DNA from: Pseudomonas putida
Lineage (GTDB): Bacteria; Pseudomonadota; Gammaproteobacteria; Pseudomonadales; Pseudomonadaceae
Direction: 5' to 3'
DNA: 64,000 nucleotides
NCBI GenBank assembly: GCA_041071465.1
Contig: CP163498.1
Location: 2,198,001-2,262,000 of the forward strand
Position 1 is the first letter of the stretch. The number at the start of each line of letters is the position of its first letter. This document shows positions 40,780 to 50,179 of the stretch, in pieces. A program made the position numbers and the translations under genes. The notes below the pieces were generated by a model. It was given only the letters and a program-made list of their open reading frames with translations, was not told where the DNA came from and made no database searches.

Positions 40780-41589
40780 TTAGCGACGGGCGCCGCGCAC
40801 CCCTTCAGCCAGTGCCGAGCACAGGCTGAGTACATCATTTACTGCCTGGTCGGCACTCTTGGCCTGGGCAATCTTGTCGACCAGCGCCGAGCCCACCACT
40901 ACACCATCCGCCAGGCGGGCGATGTTCGCAGCCTGCTCCGGGGTACGAATGCCGAAACCAACGCTGATCGGCAGGTCGGTATGCCGGCGCAGGCGGGCAA
41001 TGGCTTCGGTCACGTGCTCGGTGGTCGCCGAGCCGGCACCGGTCACCCCGGCCACCGACACGTAGTAGACAAACCCGGAGCTGCGCTCCAGCACCCGCGG
41101 CAGGCGCGCATCGTCGGTGGTCGGTGTGGTCAGGCGGATGAAGTCGATGCCTGCGGCCTGGGCCGGGGTGGCCAGTTCGGCGTCGTGCTCTGGCGGCAGG
41201 TCGACGATGATCAGGCCATCGACGCCCGCTGCTTTGGCTTCAGCCACGAACGGTTCCACGCCAAAGCGGTGGATCGGGTTGTAGTAGCCCATCAGCACGA
41301 TTGGCGTGGTCTGGTTATCCACACGGAATTCGCGAACCATCTGCAGGGTCTTGGCCAAGGTCTGGCCAGCTTCCAGGGCGCGCAGGGTGGCCAGCTGGAT
41401 GGCCACGCCATCGGCCATCGGGTCGGTGAACGGCATGCCCAGTTCGATCACGTCGGCGCCAGCGGCCGGCAGCCCCTTGAGGATCTGCAGCGAGGCGTCG
41501 TAGCCCGGGTCGCCTGCGGTGACGAAGGTGACCAGTGCCGAACGGCCTTCGGCCTTCAGTTCGGCGAAGCGTTGTTCAAGACGGCTCAT
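40780..41589 (-). CDS. trpA: Tryptophan synthase alpha chain
   Basis: 269-residue TIM barrel cleaving indole-3-glycerol phosphate. The catalytic Glu and Asp are in [15 protein letters not shown]; the phosphate loop is [10 protein letters not shown]. Start ATG 41589 ([15 protein letters not shown]) overlaps the trpB stop by 4 bases. The two genes form the trpBA operon, separate from other trp genes, as usual in Pseudomonas. It contains a DnaA box (41315). Confidence 0.96.
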   Translation of the reverse strand: MSRLEQRFAELKAEGRSALVTFVTAGDPGYDASLQILKGLPAAGADVIELGMPFTDPMADGVAIQLATLRALEAGQTLAKTLQMVREFRVDNQTTPIVLMGYYNPIHRFGVEPFVAEAKAAGVDGLIIVDLPPEHDAELATPAQAAGIDFIRLTTPTTDDARLPRVLERSSGFVYYVSVAGVTGAGSATTEHVTEAIARLRRHTDLPISVGFGIRTPEQAANIARLADGVVVGSALVDKIAQAKSADQAVNDVLSLCSALAEGVRGARR

Positions 41590-42803
41590 GCCTGTTTCTC
41601 CTGGGCGGCCATGTGGTTCATGACGGTTTGCATGTCTTTGTCGCCGCGGCCTGACAGGCACACGACCATCAGGTGGTCCTTGGGCAGCTTCGGTGCGCGC
41701 TTGATCGCTTCGGCCAGGGCGTGGGAGCTTTCCAGGGCCGGGATGATGCCTTCCAGGCGGCAGGTGGCGTGGAACGCATCCAGCGCTTCGTCATCGGTGA
41801 TGCTGACGTATTCGACGCGCTTCACTTCGTGCAGGTAGGCGTGTTCCGGGCCGATGCCTGGGTAGTCGAGGCCTGCGGAAATCGAGTGGGCGTCGGTGAT
41901 CTGGCCGTCTGCATCTTGCAGCAGGTAGGTACGGTTGCCGTGCAGTACGCCCGGCACGCCGCCGTTCAGGCTGGCGGCGTGCTTGTCGGTGTGCACGCCG
42001 TGGCCACCGGCTTCGACGCCGATGATCTGCACGCTCGGCTCTTCGAGAAACTCATGGAACAGGCCCATGGCATTGGAGCCACCGCCAACGCAGGCAACCA
42101 GGCTGTCTGGCAGGCGGCCTTCCTTCTCTTGCAACTGGGCGCGGGTTTCTTTGCCTATGATCGACTGGAAGTCGCGAACCATCGCCGGGTACGGGTGTGG
42201 ACCCGCCACGGTGCCGATCAGGTAGAAGGTGTCTTCGACGTTGGTCACCCAGTCGCGCAGAGCTTCGTTCATGGCGTCTTTGAGGGTGCCGGTGCCGGCA
42301 GTGACCGGGACGATCTCGGCGCCCAGCAGTTTCATGCGGAACACGTTGGCCTGCTGGCGCTCGATGTCGGTGGCGCCCATGTAGATCACGCAAGGCAGGC
42401 CGAAGCGGGCGGCGACGGTGGCGGTAGCCACACCGTGCATGCCGGCGCCGGTTTCGGCGATCAGGCGCTTCTTGCCCATGCGTTTGGCCAGCAGCACCTG
42501 GCCGATGCAGTTGTTCACCTTGTGCGCGCCGGTGTGGTTGAGCTCTTCACGCTTGAAGAAGATTTTCGCGCCGCCGCAGTGCTCGGTCAGGCGTTCGGCG
42601 AAGTACAGCGGGTTGGGGCGGCCGATGTAGTCGCGCTGGAAATAGGCCAGCTCTTCAAGGAACCTGGGGTCTGCCTTGGCCGCTTCGTATTCGCGGGCCA
42701 GGTCCAGCACCAGTGGCATCAGGGTTTCGGCCACGTAGCGGCCGCCGAACGAGCCGAACAGGCCATTGGCGTCGGGGCCGGGGCGGTATTGGGACTGGGT
42801 CAT
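41586..42803 (-). CDS. trpB: Tryptophan synthase beta chain
   Basis: 405-residue PLP enzyme joining indole and serine. The PLP lysine lies in [14 protein letters not shown]; the glycine-rich phosphate site is [11 protein letters not shown]-terminus [15 protein letters not shown] is characteristic. It is divergent from trpI, which in P. putida and P. aeruginosa activates trpBA with indoleglycerol phosphate. Confidence 0.97.
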   Translation of the reverse strand: MTQSQYRPGPDANGLFGSFGGRYVAETLMPLVLDLAREYEAAKADPRFLEELAYFQRDYIGRPNPLYFAERLTEHCGGAKIFFKREELNHTGAHKVNNCIGQVLLAKRMGKKRLIAETGAGMHGVATATVAARFGLPCVIYMGATDIERQQANVFRMKLLGAEIVPVTAGTGTLKDAMNEALRDWVTNVEDTFYLIGTVAGPHPYPAMVRDFQSIIGKETRAQLQEKEGRLPDSLVACVGGGSNAMGLFHEFLEEPSVQIIGVEAGGHGVHTDKHAASLNGGVPGVLHGNRTYLLQDADGQITDAHSISAGLDYPGIGPEHAYLHEVKRVEYVSITDDEALDAFHATCRLEGIIPALESSHALAEAIKRAPKLPKDHLMVVCLSGRGDKDMQTVMNHMAAQEKQA

Positions 42804-42913
42804 GGGGCGCTCCAGGGCGTAATGAATGAGTGATGGGCTTTACTCTAACCACGGCAGGCCCCGCTGAAAACCGATAAGATTGCGCAAACTTGTCAGAAAA
42901 ACTCACAGGTAAC
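42804..42913. promoter_or_regulatory. trpB-trpI divergent control region (TrpI target)
   Basis: 110-base gap between divergent trpBA and trpI. By established knowledge of Pseudomonas, TrpI binds here and activates trpBA with indoleglycerol phosphate. I see AT-rich tracts (CCGATAAGATTGCGCAAACT) but cannot define the exact TrpI sites or a strong -35/-10 pair. Confidence 0.6.
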
Positions 42914-43810
42914 ATGGCCCACGACCTCCCTCCCCTGAACGCCCTGCGCGCCTTCGAGGCAACCGCCAGGCTCAACAGCGTTAGCCAGGCGGCTGAAGCG
43001 CTGCATGTCACCCATGGCGCAGTCAGCCGGCAGATCAAGGTGCTGGAGGAGCACCTTGGCGTAGCCCTGTTCGTCAAGGACGGGCGTGGCATCAAACTCA
43101 CAGATGCCGGCGTGCGCCTGCGTGATGCCAGTGGCGAGGCTTTCGACCGGCTGCGCAGCGTGTGTGCCGAACTCAGCCGTGATGTCAGCGAGGCACCGTT
43201 CGTGCTGGGCTGCTCGGGCAGCCTGCTGGCGCGCTGGTTTATTCCCAGGCTGGGGCGACTCAAGGCGGAATTACCTGAATTGCGTCTGCACTTGTCGGCA
43301 GGTGAAGGCGACCTCGACCCGCGTCGTCCAGGGCTCGATGCATTGCTGGTGTACGCAGAGCCTCCGTGGCCTGCGGACATGCAGGTGCATGTGCTGGCCG
43401 AAGAGCGTATCGGCCCGGTGCTCAGCCCCCACTTTGCCGGCTTCGAACGCTTGCGCGGCGCGCCTGCCAGCGCCTTGCTGGAGGAGGCCCTTTTGCATAC
43501 CACCTCACGGCCACAAGCATGGCCAACCTGGGTTCGGCAGCAGGGGTTGGACCCGGCCGGGTTGCACTATGGCCAGGCGTTCGAGCATTTGTATTACTTG
43601 CTGGAGGCTGCAGTCGCCGGCCTTGGCGTGGCCATTGCGCCGCAGCCGCTGGTGGCGGATGACTTGAGGGCTGGACGGCTCAGCGCGCCGTGGGGGTTTT
43701 CCCCAACGCGGGCAGCGCTGGCGTTGTGGGTGCCACGGCGCGCCGCGGATGGGCGCGCCGAGCAACTGGCGCAGTGGCTGCGCCGTGAGTTGCAACGCCA
43801 GGCGGGTTAG
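42914..43810 (+). CDS. trpI: LysR-type activator of trpBA
   Basis: 298 residues, start [20 protein letters not shown] with the LysR HTH ([20 protein letters not shown]). Divergent position next to trpB identifies it as TrpI, which responds to indoleglycerol phosphate. I chose ATG 42914 with CAGG upstream. Its last bases overlap the convergent DUF883 gene by 4. Confidence 0.93.
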   Translation: MAHDLPPLNALRAFEATARLNSVSQAAEALHVTHGAVSRQIKVLEEHLGVALFVKDGRGIKLTDAGVRLRDASGEAFDRLRSVCAELSRDVSEAPFVLGCSGSLLARWFIPRLGRLKAELPELRLHLSAGEGDLDPRRPGLDALLVYAEPPWPADMQVHVLAEERIGPVLSPHFAGFERLRGAPASALLEEALLHTTSRPQAWPTWVRQQGLDPAGLHYGQAFEHLYYLLEAAVAGLGVAIAPQPLVADDLRAGRLSAPWGFSPTRAALALWVPRRAADGRAEQLAQWLRRELQRQAG

Positions 43811-44130
43811 TTGCGACGCGACAACAGATAGGCCGCCAGCAGACCGAGGGCACCAATGGCTACGCCTGCCGTTGTAATCGGGTGTTCCTGGGCGTAATCA
43901 CGGGTGGCGATGCCGGTCTGGCGGGTGCGGGTCTTCACTTCCTCATAAGCATCGCTGAGCAGGCTGCGCGAGTGTTTCAGCGCGCTTTCGGCGTTGCTGC
44001 GGATTGCCTTCACCGACTTCTGGGATTCTTCCGACGCATCGTGCTTGAGGTTCTCCAGGCTTTTCAGAAGGCTCTCGATCTCCGCTTCCATGCTTTCCAG
44101 GGACGTTTTACGCAGCGAGTTGCGGTGCAT
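43807..44130 (-). CDS. DUF883 family protein (YqjD/ElaB-like)
   Basis: 107 residues. A long amphipathic helix/coiled coil (about 10-75, Glu/Lys/Ser rich) is followed by a C-terminal transmembrane anchor ([22 protein letters not shown]). E. coli relatives YqjD and ElaB are inner-membrane, stationary-phase proteins that bind ribosomes. RpoS-type regulation is plausible but not visible. Confidence 0.87.
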   Translation of the reverse strand: MHRNSLRKTSLESMEAEIESLLKSLENLKHDASEESQKSVKAIRSNAESALKHSRSLLSDAYEEVKTRTRQTGIATRDYAQEHPITTAGVAIGALGLLAAYLLSRRN

Positions 44131-44280
44131 GTTGACTCTCCTTTGCAGAATGGACTGTAAGAAATGCGACCCTAGGCCTGCGTGAAAGTGCGATCGAACT
44201 TTCGCTGACGGTGATGGCTCGCAGGTAAACCAGGCCTGCGCTGCTAGGCTCAATCTCACAGTCACCCATGGAGAGCGCTC

Positions 44281-44496
44281 ATGACCGATCATCACACCTA
44301 CAAGAAGATCGAACTGGTAGGGTCTTCGCCCACCAGTATCGAAGATGCGATCAACAATGCCCTGGCCGAAGCCGGCAAAAGCATCAAGCACCTGGAATGG
44401 TTCGAAGTGGTCGATACCCGTGGCCATATCCGCGATAACAAGGCGGCGCACTTCCAGGTCACGCTGAAGGTGGGCTTTCGTATCGCCAACAGCTGA
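44281..44496 (+). CDS. Dodecin, flavin-storage protein
   Basis: 71 residues ([16 protein letters not shown]), the exact size of dodecins, with the flavin-stacking tryptophan in [15 protein letters not shown]. Forms hollow dodecamers that store FMN or riboflavin. Single gene after a GAGAG ribosome site. Confidence 0.93.
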   Translation: MTDHHTYKKIELVGSSPTSIEDAINNALAEAGKSIKHLEWFEVVDTRGHIRDNKAAHFQVTLKVGFRIANS

Positions 44497-44597
44497 AACA
44501 GCGCCGGGCTGGATGATCTCGGCGTGATGGAGTATTTAAGAGAGGGGCGCCTTGGCGGGCGCCCTTTCTGATTTCATCTGCACAAGGAAAGCGAGTG

Positions 44598-44819
44598 ATG
44601 AACAAACTGATTCTGGCGCTGGGCCTGATGACCCTGGCCGGTGGTGCGCTGGCAGCGGGCAAGCCGTGCGAGGAGCTGAAGGCGGAAATTGCGGCCAAGC
44701 TGGATGCCAAGGGTGTCACTGGCTACAAGCTGGAGATCGTCAAGAAAGGCGACCCGGCGGGCAAGGTGATTGGTAGCTGCGAGGCCGGTACCAAGGAGAT
44801 TGTGTACCGGCGCGGCTGA
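44598..44819 (+). CDS. DUF1161 periplasmic protein, copy 1
   Basis: 73 residues with signal peptide MNKLILALGLMTLAGGALA and mature start AGKPCEELKAEIAAKLDAKG. Two cysteines (KPCEEL, GSCEAG) probably form a disulfide. Function unknown; the family is common in Pseudomonas. A paralogue is at 46514, on the other side of two genes. Confidence 0.87.
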   Translation: MNKLILALGLMTLAGGALAAGKPCEELKAEIAAKLDAKGVTGYKLEIVKKGDPAGKVIGSCEAGTKEIVYRRG

Positions 44820-44830
44820 TGTGTTGGCTT

Positions 44831-44852
44831 CTTCGCGGGCAAGCCCGCGAAG
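44831..44852. repeat. Short REP-like palindrome
   Basis: CTTCGCGGGC, AA, GCCCGCGAAG, a perfect palindrome just after the DUF1161 stop and before the convergent LLM gene. Resembles the core of type B REPs; probably a terminator-like remnant. Confidence 0.7.
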
Positions 44853-44856
44853 GGGC

Positions 44857-45861
44857 TCATTCGGCTTTGAGGGCCTGTGCCATCAGTTCATAAGACCGAA
44901 TCCGGTCCTCATGCTCATACAGGTCACAGGTAAAGATCAGTTCGTCCGCCCCGGTCTGCTCCAGCAGCACCTCCACCTTGGCCCGCACCTTCTGCGGGCT
45001 GCCGATCATCGCCAGGCCCAGGAAACTGCCCACCGCGTCGCGTTCATGGGGCAACCACAGCCCATCCATGCTTTCCACCGGCGGTTTCTGCATCAGGCTT
45101 TGCCCACGAATCAGCGCGAGAATGCGCTGATACACCGAGGTAGCGAGGAATTCGGCCTTCTCGTCGGTTTCCGCCACCACCATGGGAATGCCCAACATCA
45201 CATAGGGCTTGTCCAGCGTGGTCGATGGCTTGAAATGATTGCGGTACACGCGAATGGCCTCGTGCATGTAGCGCGGCGCGAAATGCGAGGCGAAGGCGTA
45301 GGGCATGCCGCGTATGCCGGCCAGCTGGGCGCTGAACAGGCTGGAGCCCAGCAACCACATGGGCACGTCGGTATCGTGCCCCGGTACGGCGATCACTTTT
45401 TGATCATCGGTGCGTGGCCCGAGGTAGCGCGACAGCTCCTCGACATCGTCCGGGAAGTCGTCCGGGCCGCCTGCGCGGTCACGTCGCAGGGCATAGGCCG
45501 TCATCTGGTCCGAACCCGGCGCACGGCCTAGGCCCAGGTCGATACGCCCTGGATACAGGCTGGCCAGGGTGCCGAACTGCTCAGCGATCACCAGCGGCGC
45601 ATGGTTGGGCAGCATGACCCCGCCAGAGCCCACGCGAATGGTCGAAGTCCCCCCGGCCAGGTAACCGATCAGCACCGACGTGGCTGAGCTGGCGATGCCG
45701 TCCATGTTGTGGTGCTCGGCTACCCAGAAGCGGTTGTAGCCAAAGCGCTCGACGTGCTGCGCCAAGTCCAGAGAGTTGCGCAGCGACTGCGCCGGGCCTG
45801 CGCCTGCGCGCACGGGCACCAGGTCGAGGGTGGAAATCTTCAGGTCACGCAGCTGCGTCAT
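44857..45861 (-). CDS. LLM-class flavin-dependent oxidoreductase
   Basis: 334 residues of the luciferase-like monooxygenase superfamily (TIM barrel, FMN or F420-like). Motifs [33 protein letters not shown] and [10 protein letters not shown] match the group with no associated reductase subunit. Start ATG 45861 ([15 protein letters not shown]); longer upstream frame rejected for lack of coding look. Substrate unknown. Divergent from osmC. Confidence 0.88.
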   Translation of the reverse strand: MTQLRDLKISTLDLVPVRAGAGPAQSLRNSLDLAQHVERFGYNRFWVAEHHNMDGIASSATSVLIGYLAGGTSTIRVGSGGVMLPNHAPLVIAEQFGTLASLYPGRIDLGLGRAPGSDQMTAYALRRDRAGGPDDFPDDVEELSRYLGPRTDDQKVIAVPGHDTDVPMWLLGSSLFSAQLAGIRGMPYAFASHFAPRYMHEAIRVYRNHFKPSTTLDKPYVMLGIPMVVAETDEKAEFLATSVYQRILALIRGQSLMQKPPVESMDGLWLPHERDAVGSFLGLAMIGSPQKVRAKVEVLLEQTGADELIFTCDLYEHEDRIRSYELMAQALKAE

Positions 45862-46013
45862 GGTGCCTCCGCAAAAGTGGTTGGCCAGCGGCCTCTTTGA
45901 CTCTGTATGGGCGCATTCGTTGGATTCAATGCCTGCACTCATATTGCGCTGAACTTGCGGCTGGCGGCAGGCCTCTGAACGGTAGGTAAGTAACCCAGTG
46001 ACCAGGAGGCATC

Positions 46014-46439
46014 ATGAAAAAGACAGCATCGGCAATCTGGCAAGGTGGCCTGAAGGATGGCAAAGGCCTGCTTTCTACCGAAAGTGGCGCACTCAAGCAG
46101 AACCCTTACGGCTTCAACACCCGTTTTGAAGGCACGCCCGGGACCAACCCGGAGGAGCTGATCGGGGCGGCGCATGCCGGCTGTTTCTCGATGGCGCTGT
46201 CGATGATGCTGGGTGAAGCGGGGCTGACCGCGGACCGGATCGATACTGCGGCCGAGGTGACGCTCGACAAGCAAGCGGATGGTTTTGCCATTACGGCTGT
46301 GCACCTGGTGCTCAGGGCCAAGGTGCCTGGGGCCAGCGAGGCGCAGTTCCTGGAGATCGCCAACAAGGCCAAGGAAGGGTGCCCGGTGTCCAAGGTGTTG
46401 AACGCCAAGATCAGCCTGGATGCAGCGTTGGTGGGCTGA
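46014..46439 (+). CDS. OsmC family peroxidase
   Basis: 141 residues (MKKTASAIWQGGLKDGKG). Two redox cysteines are in AAHAGCFSMALS and KEGCPVSKVL, as in OsmC organic hydroperoxide reductases. Start ATG 46014 with AGGAGG upstream. Osmotically or stationary-phase induced in relatives. Confidence 0.92.
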   Translation: MKKTASAIWQGGLKDGKGLLSTESGALKQNPYGFNTRFEGTPGTNPEELIGAAHAGCFSMALSMMLGEAGLTADRIDTAAEVTLDKQADGFAITAVHLVLRAKVPGASEAQFLEIANKAKEGCPVSKVLNAKISLDAALVG

Positions 46440-46513
46440 AGCGGCGCAACGGTGGCGCTTTGCTGTAGTCTAAACAGCGTCGGCAGCACCACTGCCTTTT
46501 CAGGAGCCGTTCC

Positions 46514-46747
46514 ATGATTCGCGTAGCAATCGCCGTGTTGGCTTCCCTGGTCGCCACGTCTGCGTTGGCGGCGGTGAAGCCGTGCGAGGAGCTTAAAGCC
46601 GAGATCGAGGCCAAGATCCAGGCCCAGGGGGTGACTTCCTACACCTTGGAGATCGTGCCCAACAGCGAGGCCAAGGACCAGAACATGGTCGTTGGTAGCT
46701 GTGATGGCGGGACCAAGAAGATCATTTACCAGAAGAATGATCGGTAG
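46514..46747 (+). CDS. DUF1161 periplasmic protein, copy 2
   Basis: 77 residues: signal peptide [19 protein letters not shown], then VKPCEELKAEIEAKIQAQG and GSCDGGTKKIIYQ, clearly paralogous to 44598-44819 but divergent. Followed by a GC-rich hairpin terminator. Start ATG with AGGAG upstream. Confidence 0.87.
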   Translation: MIRVAIAVLASLVATSALAAVKPCEELKAEIEAKIQAQGVTSYTLEIVPNSEAKDQNMVVGSCDGGTKKIIYQKNDR

Positions 46748-46759
46748 GTTCACGATTTT

Positions 46760-46778
46760 GGGGCTGCAAAGCAGCCCC
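46760..46778. terminator. Hairpin terminator between convergent genes
   Basis: GGGGCTGC, AAA, GCAGCCCC after the DUF1161 stop, preceded by TTTT. Sits between convergent genes and can serve both. Member of the recurring hairpin family. Confidence 0.7.
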
Positions 46779-46782
46779 AGCA

Positions 46783-47196
46783 TCATGGAATGCAGAACAC
46801 GTTGCTAGGCTCGTTCACCACCACCTTGCGGCTGGCGTCATACAGCAGCACTTGCGGCTCCATCACCGGCGCACGCGCCTCCAGGCGATAGCGCTCGCCA
46901 GCCTTGAAGTCATCAAAGCGCACGGTCAGGTAGCAGGTACGGTCCCTGGGTTCGGACATGATGCCGCCCGAGTAGATTTCATAATCGAAGCGCACCACCA
47001 ACTCGTGCTTGCCCGGCGTTACCTGGAAATAGCGGCCATCATCCAGGCGCTTGCCGTCGAGGCGGTCGGCCATGATCACTCGGCCGGGGGTCATGGTGTA
47101 GAGGTCGACCCAGGCCTGCTTGGGGTCGACGGGCGGCAAGGGGCTGGCGCAAGCCCCCAGTGCACTGAGGGCGATCAGCATCATGGGCTGGCGCAT
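46783..47196 (-). CDS. Small lipoprotein, copy 2 of a tandem pair
   Basis: 137 residues. Lipobox LSALGAC gives a lipidated cysteine, followed by PPVDPKQAWVDLYT. The rest is beta-rich (GRYFQVTPGKHELVVRFDYE). Shares PDPxQAWxDL, F-x-V-x-PG-x-HEL and C-terminal cysteine with the neighbour at 47252, so the two are tandem paralogues. Function unknown. Confidence 0.82.
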   Translation of the reverse strand: MRQPMMLIALSALGACASPLPPVDPKQAWVDLYTMTPGRVIMADRLDGKRLDDGRYFQVTPGKHELVVRFDYEIYSGGIMSEPRDRTCYLTVRFDDFKAGERYRLEARAPVMEPQVLLYDASRKVVVNEPSNVFCIP

Positions 47197-47251
47197 GGCA
47201 AAACTCCCACTTGCGATTTACACGTTACAAGCATAGCGCCGATTGTACGCT

Positions 47252-47665
47252 TCAGGTGCGTTGGCAGCCTGCGGGCAAGCCTTGGCCGACCATTTTTTGC
47301 TGGTCGTCGTAAAGCTTGATCCAGGGGCGGAAGCCGATACTGCCCGCGTGCAGCTGATAGCGCTGGCCGGCGCCGAAGTCCTTGAAGGTCAGCTTGACCT
47401 GGCAATCGCGCCACAGCGGTTCGCTGACCGGGCCGATATTGCTGGGGGTAACCGGGAACTGGTAGCGCACGGTCAGCTCGTGGCTGCCGGGTTGTACTTC
47501 GAAATAGCGGCTGTCGGCCCAGTCACGCTCATCTACCTGCAGGGCGTCCAGCGAGGTGTTGTCGTAGGGCGTGAGGTCGATCCAGGCCTGGTTCGGGTCT
47601 GGGTCTGGCAATGTCGAACAGGCGGAAATCATTAACAGTGAGCCGGCGACCAACAATGCACGCAT
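47252..47665 (-). CDS. Small lipoprotein, copy 1 of a tandem pair
   Basis: 137 residues from ATG 47665 (MRALLVAGSLLMISACST). Lipobox ISAC, then DPDPNQAWIDLTPYD and RYFEVQPGSHELTVRYQF. Same layout as the downstream paralogue (46783), separated by 55 bases. Divergent from a lipoprotein zinc peptidase gene; a shared envelope role is possible but not known. Confidence 0.82.
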   Translation of the reverse strand: MRALLVAGSLLMISACSTLPDPDPNQAWIDLTPYDNTSLDALQVDERDWADSRYFEVQPGSHELTVRYQFPVTPSNIGPVSEPLWRDCQVKLTFKDFGAGQRYQLHAGSIGFRPWIKLYDDQQKMVGQGLPAGCQRT

Positions 47666-47732
47666 GGCGAAACTCCCCCTTGGCGAGATAGTCTTGGAGC
47701 GAATCAGCCTTGAGCGAGTCAGACAGTCCCGG

Positions 47733-48824
47733 ATGCTTCGACTTTTTCTTATGCAGCGCTCAGGCCCTGGGGCACTCGACCGCGTTTTCACCCGTTTGGT
47801 TCCGCTGCTGGCGGCGCTTCTGCTGAACGGTTGCACCAGCGCGGCCTACTACGGGCAGTTGGCAGAGGGGCAGTGGCAACTGCTGCGTGCGCGCCAGCCA
47901 GTGGAGCAGGTGGTGGCTGACCCTACTACCCCCGCGCCATTGCGCGCGCACTTGCAACAGGCCGAACGGGCGCGGGTGTTTGCCAGCCAGCAATTGAAAC
48001 TGCCGGATAACCGCAGCTATCGGGTTTACGCCGACCTTGGCCGCCCTTACGTGGTGTGGAATGTTTTCGCCACGCCCGAGTTGTCGTTGCAACCGGTGAC
48101 GCACTGTTTTCCGATTGCAGGGTGTGTGGCGTACCGCGGCTACTACCAGCAAGGCGCGGCGCGCGGCGCGGCGGCGCTGATGCGCCAGGACGGCCTGGAT
48201 GTGTACGTGGGGGGTGTGGAAGCTTATTCGACCCTGGGCTGGTTCGATGACCCGATCCTGTCCTCGATGGTGGGCTGGGGCGATGAGCGCTTGGCGACGT
48301 TGATTTTCCATGAGCTGGCCCACCAGCGCTTTTATGTGCAGGACGACACCGAATTCAACGAGTCGTTTGCCTCGTTCGTCGAGCAGGAAGGCACGCGGCA
48401 ATGGCGTGCGGCGCGTGGGTTGGCTGCCGGTGGCGAGGCGCAGGGGCAGCAGCGTGACCAGTTCATTCGGCTGGTGCTGGCCAGTCGTGGGCGGTTGCAG
48501 GCGATTTATGCCGGGCCTTTGGACGATGCGCACAAGCGGCTGGCCAAACGGGCGGAGTTCGATCGGCTGAGGCAGGAGTATCGGCGGTTGCGAGATGGCC
48601 AATGGGGCGGGGACAAGCGCTATGACGCCTGGGTGTATGGGCCGATGAACAATGCCAAGTTGTTACCGTTCGGGCTTTATGACCAGTGGGTGCCGGCGTT
48701 TACGGCGGTGTTTCGTGAGGTTGGCGGAGATTGGGCCAGGTTTTACCAGCGGGTCGAGCAACTGGGGCGGTTGCCGATTGATGAACGGAAGGCCGCATTG
48801 CAGGGGTTGATGGTTAGCCAGTGA
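47733..48824 (+). CDS. Lipoprotein zinc aminopeptidase-like protein
   Basis: 363 residues. Lipobox-type end of the signal sequence (LLAALLLNGCTS) is followed by a helical domain and the zinc motif HELAHQ (H-E-x-x-H) with a downstream NESFASFVEQEG giving the third ligand Glu. Belongs to the putative aminopeptidase family of gamma-proteobacteria. ATG 47733 and ATG 47751 are both possible starts; neither has a clear ribosome site. Probably outer-membrane bound. Confidence 0.82.
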   Translation: MLRLFLMQRSGPGALDRVFTRLVPLLAALLLNGCTSAAYYGQLAEGQWQLLRARQPVEQVVADPTTPAPLRAHLQQAERARVFASQQLKLPDNRSYRVYADLGRPYVVWNVFATPELSLQPVTHCFPIAGCVAYRGYYQQGAARGAAALMRQDGLDVYVGGVEAYSTLGWFDDPILSSMVGWGDERLATLIFHELAHQRFYVQDDTEFNESFASFVEQEGTRQWRAARGLAAGGEAQGQQRDQFIRLVLASRGRLQAIYAGPLDDAHKRLAKRAEFDRLRQEYRRLRDGQWGGDKRYDAWVYGPMNNAKLLPFGLYDQWVPAFTAVFREVGGDWARFYQRVEQLGRLPIDERKAALQGLMVSQ

Positions 48825-48830
48825 GATTTT

Positions 48831-48849
48831 GGGGCCGCTTTGCGGCCCC
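48831..48849. terminator. Hairpin terminator after the zinc peptidase
   Basis: GGGGCCGC, TTT, GCGGCCCC immediately after the stop within GAGATTTT; convergent genes on both sides. Member of the recurring hairpin family. Confidence 0.72.
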
Positions 48850-48857
48850 AGTGGCCC

Positions 48858-49508
48858 TTAACCCTTGCTGAAAGCCTGATGCAGCTCGGCTACCGTAGCG
48901 AAATGGAAAGCGGGCTCCTCCGCCATCAACTCTTCCTGGCTACCAAACCCATACCCCACCGCCACTGCCTGCAAGCCATTGCTGCGCGCGCCAATCAGGT
49001 CATGCTTGCGGTCACCGATCATCAGCGTCTGCGCCGGGTCCAGCCCTTCTTCATCGAGCAGGTGGCGAATCAGCTCGACCTTGTTGGTGCGCGTGCCGTC
49101 CAGCTCGCTGCCGTAGATCACCTTGAAGTGGTGGTCGAAGGCGAAGTGCCGGGCGATTTCCCGGGCAAATTCCCAAGGTTTGGAGGTGGCGATGTACAGC
49201 GTACGGCCCTGCCCGTTCAGGGTTTCAAGCAACGCCGGCACGCCTTCGAACACCAGGTTTTCGTACAACCCGGTTACGCGAAAGCGCTCCCGGTAGAAAT
49301 TCACCGCATCCCAGGCCTTGGCTTCGTCGAAGCTGTAGAACTGCATGAAAGCCTGAAGCAGGGGCGGGCCGATGAAGTGCTCGAGGCGGGCCAGGTCCGG
49401 TTCGTCGATACCCAGCTTGGCCAGGGCGTACTGGATCGAGCGGGTGATGCCCAGGCGCGGGTCGGTCAGGGTGCCGTCGAGGTCGAAGAGGATATTTTGC
49501 TGATGCAT
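48858..49508 (-). CDS. HAD hydrolase, phosphoglycolate phosphatase-like
   Basis: 216 residues. The nucleophile motif LFDLDGTLTD, the Thr/Ser motif YIATSKPWEF and the acidic motif MIGDRKHDLIGA are conserved. Cap domain of the PGP/PNP type. Start at ATG 49508 (MHQQNILFDLD); ATG 49532 (MNPTTETN) would overlap the upstream stop by 4 bases and is a real alternative. Substrate not predictable. Confidence 0.86.
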   Translation of the reverse strand: MHQQNILFDLDGTLTDPRLGITRSIQYALAKLGIDEPDLARLEHFIGPPLLQAFMQFYSFDEAKAWDAVNFYRERFRVTGLYENLVFEGVPALLETLNGQGRTLYIATSKPWEFAREIARHFAFDHHFKVIYGSELDGTRTNKVELIRHLLDEEGLDPAQTLMIGDRKHDLIGARSNGLQAVAVGYGFGSQEELMAEEPAFHFATVAELHQAFSKG

Positions 49509-49528
49509 GTTCGTCTCGGTAGTCGGGT

Positions 49529-50077
49529 TCATTCCGGTTGGTCGTAGCCTTCGGCCAGGTGCTGGTCCTTGAGCTTCACGTAGTTGCCGGCGCTGTAGGA
49601 GAAGAATGCGCGCTCCTTGTCGTTCAGCAGCCGGGCCTGTTTCACCGGGCTGCCCATGTACAGATAGCCGCTGACCAGGCGCTTGCCTGGCGGGACCAGG
49701 CTGCCGGCGCCGATGATCACTTCGTCCTCGACGATGGCGCCGTCCATGATGGTGCTGCCCATGCCGACCAGGATGCGGTTGCCCAGGGTACAGCCATGCA
49801 ACATCACCTTGTGGCCGATGGTCACTTCGTCGCCGATGATCAGCGGGAAGCCGTCCGGGTTGAACGGGCCGGCGTGGGTGATATGCAGCACACTGCCATC
49901 CTGCACGCTGGTGCGCGCGCCGATGCGGATGCGGTGCATGTCGCCGCGTACCACGGTCAACGGCCAGACCGAGCTGTCTTCACCGATCTCCACGTCGCCC
50001 AGCACCACCGCCGAACGGTCGACGAAGGCCCTGGGCCCCACTTTCGGAGTGTGTTGCTGGAAGTTGCGAATGGCCAT
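49529..50077 (-). CDS. Gamma-class carbonic anhydrase-like hexapeptide protein
   Basis: 182 residues, left-handed beta-helix with hexapeptide repeats from VLGDVEIGEDSSVW onward. Zinc histidine positions are in MHRIRIG, HITHAGP and HKVMLHGC. Similar to E. coli YrdA/PaaY; may have weak CO2 hydration activity. Precedes the HAD gene and diverges from prlC. Confidence 0.88.
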   Translation of the reverse strand: MAIRNFQQHTPKVGPRAFVDRSAVVLGDVEIGEDSSVWPLTVVRGDMHRIRIGARTSVQDGSVLHITHAGPFNPDGFPLIIGDEVTIGHKVMLHGCTLGNRILVGMGSTIMDGAIVEDEVIIGAGSLVPPGKRLVSGYLYMGSPVKQARLLNDKERAFFSYSAGNYVKLKDQHLAEGYDQPE

Positions 50078-50179
50078 GATAGCGTCTCTCATCTGTGCCG
50101 ATAGGCAGGCTGCCTGCTGCGGTCGGCGTCGATTGTAATTAAGATGGGGCAGTGTTTCTTCTGCCAAGGTATCCAAACC

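Noticed and set aside
44857..45861. Naming the LLM gene as luciferase
   Set aside because: No alpha/beta subunit pair or lux genes; only the superfamily can be supported.
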